64,000 nt of DNA from Pelargonium nanum. Taxonomy: Eukaryota; Streptophyta; Magnoliopsida; Geraniales; Geraniaceae. Below, one piece after another: positions 59,474 to 64,000 of the stretch. Made by a program: the position numbers and the translations under genes. Position 1 is the first letter of the stretch. Every line of letters starts with the position of its first letter. The stretch lies in assembly GCA_036897485.1 (NCBI GenBank), contig JAYMTF010000020.1:1-64000 (forward strand). The letters run 5' to 3'. The notes under the pieces were generated by a model. That model saw only the letters and a list, made by a program, of their open reading frames with translations, made no database searches and was not told where the DNA came from.

Positions 59474-62405
59474 TTAAGCACTTTCTGCTGGAATCTGACC
59501 CATATTTCCAAGGTTAGCTTTTTTGGGTCTCCACTGAGTTCTTCCCCTCACAATTTCAGCACCTTCCTCGAGTCGAAGCAGATGCTGGCACTCAACACCA
59601 ACAGGACTCCCTCCTATATAGCCATTACCAGCAGTGTCAGAGTCAGACACGGCGGTTAGGGACTGCAGCACACTGTCCTTCCCACACTCCCTCCTATACT
59701 CCAAAGTCATGGCGCAAAGCTCATGACTCTCCAAGATAGGCAATGGTGCACTCTGCAAGTATCAGCATTCCAGTTAACAACAAAAGAAATGACATAAACG
59801 ACCACAAGATATCAGATCACCAGCAGTAATCAATTTAGAAAAAGAAGTTCCCAACAGATGAAGCAATAAAAACAGCAAATTCTTATGTTTCTATTTATAA
59901 TTATATTGAGTAAGTAGCGGACTCAACAAAAGATTGTTGTGCTAAAGCATCGAGTTGGCATCACAAAAATAGAAGGTAGGAGGATGTTAACAAATACAAT
60001 TCATAAGTTCGGAGGCTCACACTTTATCTTACATACTGTCCCCACAGCAGAATTTCAAACATATGTGCTGTAGAGTTCATGCTTACCAACCATGTGGTTA
60101 AGTGCTGTAAAGTTCCAGTCCAGTCCAATGGTTACAAAATTAAATGGAAATAAATTGGACTATGCAGGTCATAGACAGATGTGCACATAAAAAATTGTGG
60201 AGTATAAGTTGAAACTGATGTTGTATAACTAAAATAACAGTTGAACTATAAATATAAATGAAGTCTTCAATTTGACCCCGGACTGTTAGAAGTTAGCACT
60301 AGAAAGTGGGTATTAAAAAACAATGTGCGACGTGTACATGTATCTTTATCCTGTTTGAAACTTTTAGGTGTGGCCTAGACATCAAAGAAACTTCATCTTT
60401 GTACATCCACAACTACAACTTAGTTAAATGCAATCATATTGAATGTAAAAAATTTTCCCACCCACTTTTTTTATAGGTACAATCAGAGTCTAGAAGGTTT
60501 GCATTATTAGGAGCTAACCTAAAAGTCACTCCAGTCAATATATTGATCCGGTCAAATATATCAGGACTAATAGCACTATAATGTTCAAAGCCATAAAACT
60601 GGAATGTGATCAGAAAAGAAACTACGTGGCCAGAAAATTTACCTCAAGAATCCAACCAATGTACTTGACATTGTTAACATGCTGGTTGACATCCAAATCA
60701 CTCCATCGAGGCTGCAAATAAAAATACAAATCTTAGGGATTGCAAAAAAACAGCTGAGCAGTAGTATTTTTTCCAACACTTTAGCGTTGACTTACAGATA
60801 ATCCTTTACGGACATAATCTGCAGTGTTGTCGTCAAGTTTAGGTAGCTTTCTGCTATCCTCATCCACAACAGGGGCAGAATCCAAAAAATGAGGCTCTAT
60901 TTCCCCTCGAACTTCTTCTGGCATTTTGGATAATCTCCTTGTCTGTTTATTCATCATTACCCACACACTGCATCAACAAAACCATGAAGAACACGATAAG
61001 TTCTTCTGATAAAACAAAACAGTTACATAATACAAGACCTAATAGCCGTAAAGTGAGTGTATTCTGTGAGGAAATAATTTTGGCTGCTTACAAACTCATA
61101 AAAGAAATAAATTTAAATAATAATAAAAACTCAACTCTTATGATACATTCTCCTACAATTATGGAAAAATCACAAGAAATGTGAATGAGAGAGTATCAGT
61201 TTGTGTAGAATAAGATGAGCTAGTTTCATTCCTTTCATACGACAGACGCAATGCAAAATTTATTTTAGCAACAAAATGGGTTCCATTTAATCATTGAAAC
61301 AGAATTTCTACCTGGAGGCTCTTGTTAAAGTTTCACCAGTTTTACAATCACGAAGAAGCCAATCACGACGCATGCCATTCTTTCCAGATGCACTAACCCA
61401 AGTGTCTACTTGAACAACATCACCCCTGAAACACAGATAATTCAGCTCATTAATCTCAAATGATCAGTTTACAACATTCCAAACAAACTCATAACTCAAG
61501 TGGTTCTTGCAAGCAAACATGGCCCAAGATAAGTATTTATTCAATAATTTAAATAAAAGTAAACCTAACACAAATAACATCAGCTGTATTGTCAAATGTC
61601 AATAGAAGGGGAAAATATACACATTAAAGTTTGTGGCTTACCAAGTTGGGTAGCGATCTACTAAAACCTGCATCCTAGTAACCACCCATATTAAGTTCTT
61701 TTTGCACATTTCTGGGGTTGAACCAAAGCCATCACCAAGAAGCCCAGCAGTCTTAACATGGTTAAGAGCCGTTTCCTGCAGCAAAAAATAACAACATTCA
61801 AGTTAGTTAAAAAATCAGTTTTTTTAAGGAAAAACAAACAAACTTTTGCATGTTAATAAAATCTCATGGGCACCTACAAAGAAAGGGGGGAAATAAATAA
61901 CTAATCATACCTGCAAATGGTTCATTAACGTCTCTATAGATGCTGTCCGATCAGCACCTATCTCATAAGACCTAATTGAGAAGTTTTGTCGGAAAACAAG
62001 ACCGTCCTGAACAATTCTTCCTATACCAAATGGATCAACAAGCATGTCAGGTCGCTTTGTTTTCCATTCAAGCATCATCCACTGCTTCTCTGCAGCCAAG
62101 AATATTGTGGTGATAGCGGCAAGAAGCATGCTCCAATCAGGCAATTGGTTAATAAAAGTCCTGGGGGCATGGGTTGTTGGCATGTCATCTTCACCCCTCA
62201 TGCCATCAATTGTTGCCACACCAACTTTTGTACCATTAATCTTAGGCGGAGCATGGGCACTTGTCTTAACCTGCAACTTAGCTGGTTTTGGTTTAATTCC
62301 TCCAAAATTTGCAGACCCACCACCAAGTTTGGTGGCCTTTGAACCAGAGTCTGAGGGTGTGGAAGCAACAGGAAAGAATGATGCGGCAGCAGTAGCGGCA
62401 ACCAT
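59474..62405 (-). CDS. FATB: Plastid acyl-ACP thioesterase B
   Basis: FATB hydrolyses saturated acyl-ACP, mainly palmitoyl-ACP, in the plastid stroma and frees fatty acids for export to cutin, wax and membrane lipid synthesis. There are six coding exons: 62405-61911, 61775-61642, 61425-61312, 60967-60796, 60711-60643 and 59752-59474, giving 420 residues (Arabidopsis FATB 412). The transit peptide (MVAATAAASFFPVAS) is followed by the FatB-specific hydrophobic segment LPDWSMLLAAITTIFLAAEK. Then come RPDMLVDPFGIGRI, FSIRSYEIGADRTAS and the hot-dog fold. Catalytic Asn and His lie in DVNQHVNNVKYIGWILE and the Cys in LEYRRECG. The C-terminus is WRPKK..N. The hydrophobic segment and the residue set favour FATB over FATA. 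Everything expected is present. Confidence 0.95.
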
Positions 62406-62477
62406 GATGATATTGAACTGACAAGTCAGTCAGGCTGCCAACCGAACAGCTGTATCCGTAAAATGCTCTACCCTAAG

Positions 62478-63366
62478 CTGAAAATAACAATGAGATGACA
62501 AAAAAAATTGACTCTTCAGCAAAGGGCATCAGGCACATGTAGCTTCTGCAAAGAGGTTCAACAACCAATTATAGCTATCTTAATTAAAGCATTATCAAAT
62601 ATACAGAAACAAAGGCAGAATATGAAATTCAAAAATCAGGAAAAAATGCAAGAAAATAATGTAAATTCAAATTGAATTATAGAGCATGTCTATCACATAT
62701 CTTTCATAAAATTAAAAAAAGACTAAGTTCCCCAATAGGCATAGCTATCTGGTGTAGAGCATATCTACCAAACAGACCCTAAAATGTCTCATTGTTTCAG
62801 AGAATCAAACAAAGGTAGATTTGGAGATATTGCTGGAATTATGCACAATGGAATTTTCTTATCCAAATCAATGAAGAAAAAAGTTCAGAGAAAAGCATAA
62901 ACACATTTAAAACTAGCAAAACCTTAATAGAAGAATCACTGCATCTTCACCAAAATTGACAACAACAGAAAAAAAAACACATGAACACAATCTGTCAAAC
63001 CGGCATGGGCAGATCTGACATAGATTATAAAATATCCAAAATTAAATTTACAAAAAAAAAAAACGAAAATGGCAACAAGGCCACAACTCCGACCTCTTCG
63101 CTCTGCCCTTCCATGCATGTAACGGCCCAAATATAGAACAAATGCTTCTCGTAAAAAAATGCAACCCAATTTTTTTTCAAAAATCTCAGATCTCTCAGCA
63201 CTCACGAATCTTTTGAAACTAGTACCACGCCACTACCCCCATTAGCACACAACAGCCTCAAAAACTTTCTCGGCGACCGAACAAGCAAAAACACAGCACA
63301 TTCCAGATCAGCTCAGAGAATGCTAAACCCAAACGAAACAAACAAACAAAATCTCCATGTTCGTAC
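62478..63366 (-). other. Probable 5'-UTR intron of FATB
   Basis: On the minus strand GAAG-GTACGAAC (donor, intron from 63366) and TTTTCAG-CTTAGGG (acceptor ending at 62478) would place a ~0.9-kb intron in the leader, 72 nt before the ATG. Plant FATB genes commonly have such an intron. No coding potential is visible in the interval. Confidence 0.6.
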
Positions 63367-63714
63367 CTTCAACACCAGCACGCAGCGACAGGAAGAGAAG
63401 AAAGTAGTGAAAACCGCTCAACAAATGCGAGAATATCGTTTTTCTTCTTCTTCTTTTCCAGGAAAAGGAACCAGCAACTCCTTCCTTCCAGTCAGAGGGA
63501 CAGTATCGTCAATTCGGATCCCAGAAACCCCTATTTTCCGGTAAGTTCTAGGGTTTGCGATCTCCTCCAGCAATTTTCTCGTTCCAAACAGAAAATTGAG
63601 TAAAATTAATTTTTATTTTATTTTAAATAAAAGGAAATAGAGATTAGAGAAGAGAGTAATTAGGGCCAGCGGTTTGGGTGATGGTGGTGGAGAAAAGTGC
63701 TCTGCTATTGGGTT

Positions 63715-63721
63715 CTTTATA
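63715..63721 (-). promoter_or_regulatory. Candidate FATB TATA box (TATAAAG)
   Basis: TATAAAG on the minus strand lies ~350 bp before the inferred leader donor, with pyrimidine-rich sequence downstream. It would place transcription start near 63685. The region 63722-64000 upstream has no other clear feature. Confidence 0.5.
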
Positions 63722-64000
63722 CTATCCACCTGGCCCTCCCTCCCGCCTCTACTTTCTTCTATTTACATTTACCGGTCCTCCAACTTTTTAATAAATTACG
63801 TGTTTGACCCAAATTCCTTTGTTATTATTTTCGATGCTATTTTGTAGCCCACGTATTTGCCAACAATATTTGTTGGGTTGGGACTCACTCGTGAGAAGAT
63901 TTAATTTATTTATTTTTTCATTGATTTAAAGGGAAAGTCTTAGAGTTTGTTTGGGAACACTTCTCTATCTGCAGAAGTCATTGTTACAATCAATTAGGTA

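Noticed and set aside
61986-62421. Plus-strand frames opposite FATB exon 1
   Set aside because: Antisense shadows of the conserved FATB exon with no independent signal.
1-64000. CRISPR array, bacterial-type operon or novel defence cluster
   Set aside because: No regularly spaced short repeats and no clustered intronless genes; the window is ordinary plant nuclear DNA.

Overview
This is nuclear DNA from a flowering plant, almost certainly a core eudicot. The genes are split by GT-AG introns, intergenic DNA is AT-rich, every recognised protein family is plant-typical, and the repeats are plant MITEs, LINE tails and a tiny TRIM. I cannot name the species. Splice sites were read by eye from frame, phase and family similarity; no transcript evidence was available.

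Layout. 1-3684: gene-poor DNA with a tandem duplication of a TGGGCC-rich segment. 3685-7632 (+): plastid BASS-type sodium/metabolite cotransporter, 13 coding exons. 8708-17739 (+): transcriptional co-repressor LEUNIG, 18 coding exons, with a TRIM fossil in one intron and a duplicated exon end in another. 18415-19686 (-): gibberellin 3-oxidase, 2 exons. 21018-29978 (-): full-size ABCG transporter matching ABCG32/PEC1, 24 exons and 1420 residues. 30.4-35.1 kb: accessory stretch with two LINE fragments and MITE remains. 35532-36593 (-): small secreted EGF-like protein, with a foldback MITE immediately beyond its stop. 38049-41799 (+): TDRD3/RMI1-like protein with an RGG tail. 42292-45338 (+): DUF92/TMEM19-type membrane protein (PGR). 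46188-46514 (-): 54-residue CYSTM-like protein. 48234-50374 (-): PP2A B' (B56) subunit with a 5'-UTR intron. 53487-55308 (-): short Aux/IAA repressor. 59474-62405 (-): acyl-ACP thioesterase FATB, also with a 5'-UTR intron.

The genes form an ordinary chromosomal neighbourhood, not an operon. Some are linked in theme: GA3ox makes active gibberellin and Aux/IAA represses auxin responses, while FATB supplies fatty acids and ABCG32 exports cuticle precursors. Nothing in the sequence shows that they are co-regulated.

I found no CRISPR array, rRNA, convincing tRNA or horizontally acquired operon, and no clearly new system. The best leads are structural: a hairpin element likely transcribed in the 3' UTR of the EGF-like gene, a LEUNIG exon-end duplicate that lost its splice donor, a 300-bp TRIM with target-site duplication, related Stowaway-like MITEs in several introns, an L1-box candidate upstream of ABCG32, and a purine-only, G-rich RGG tract.
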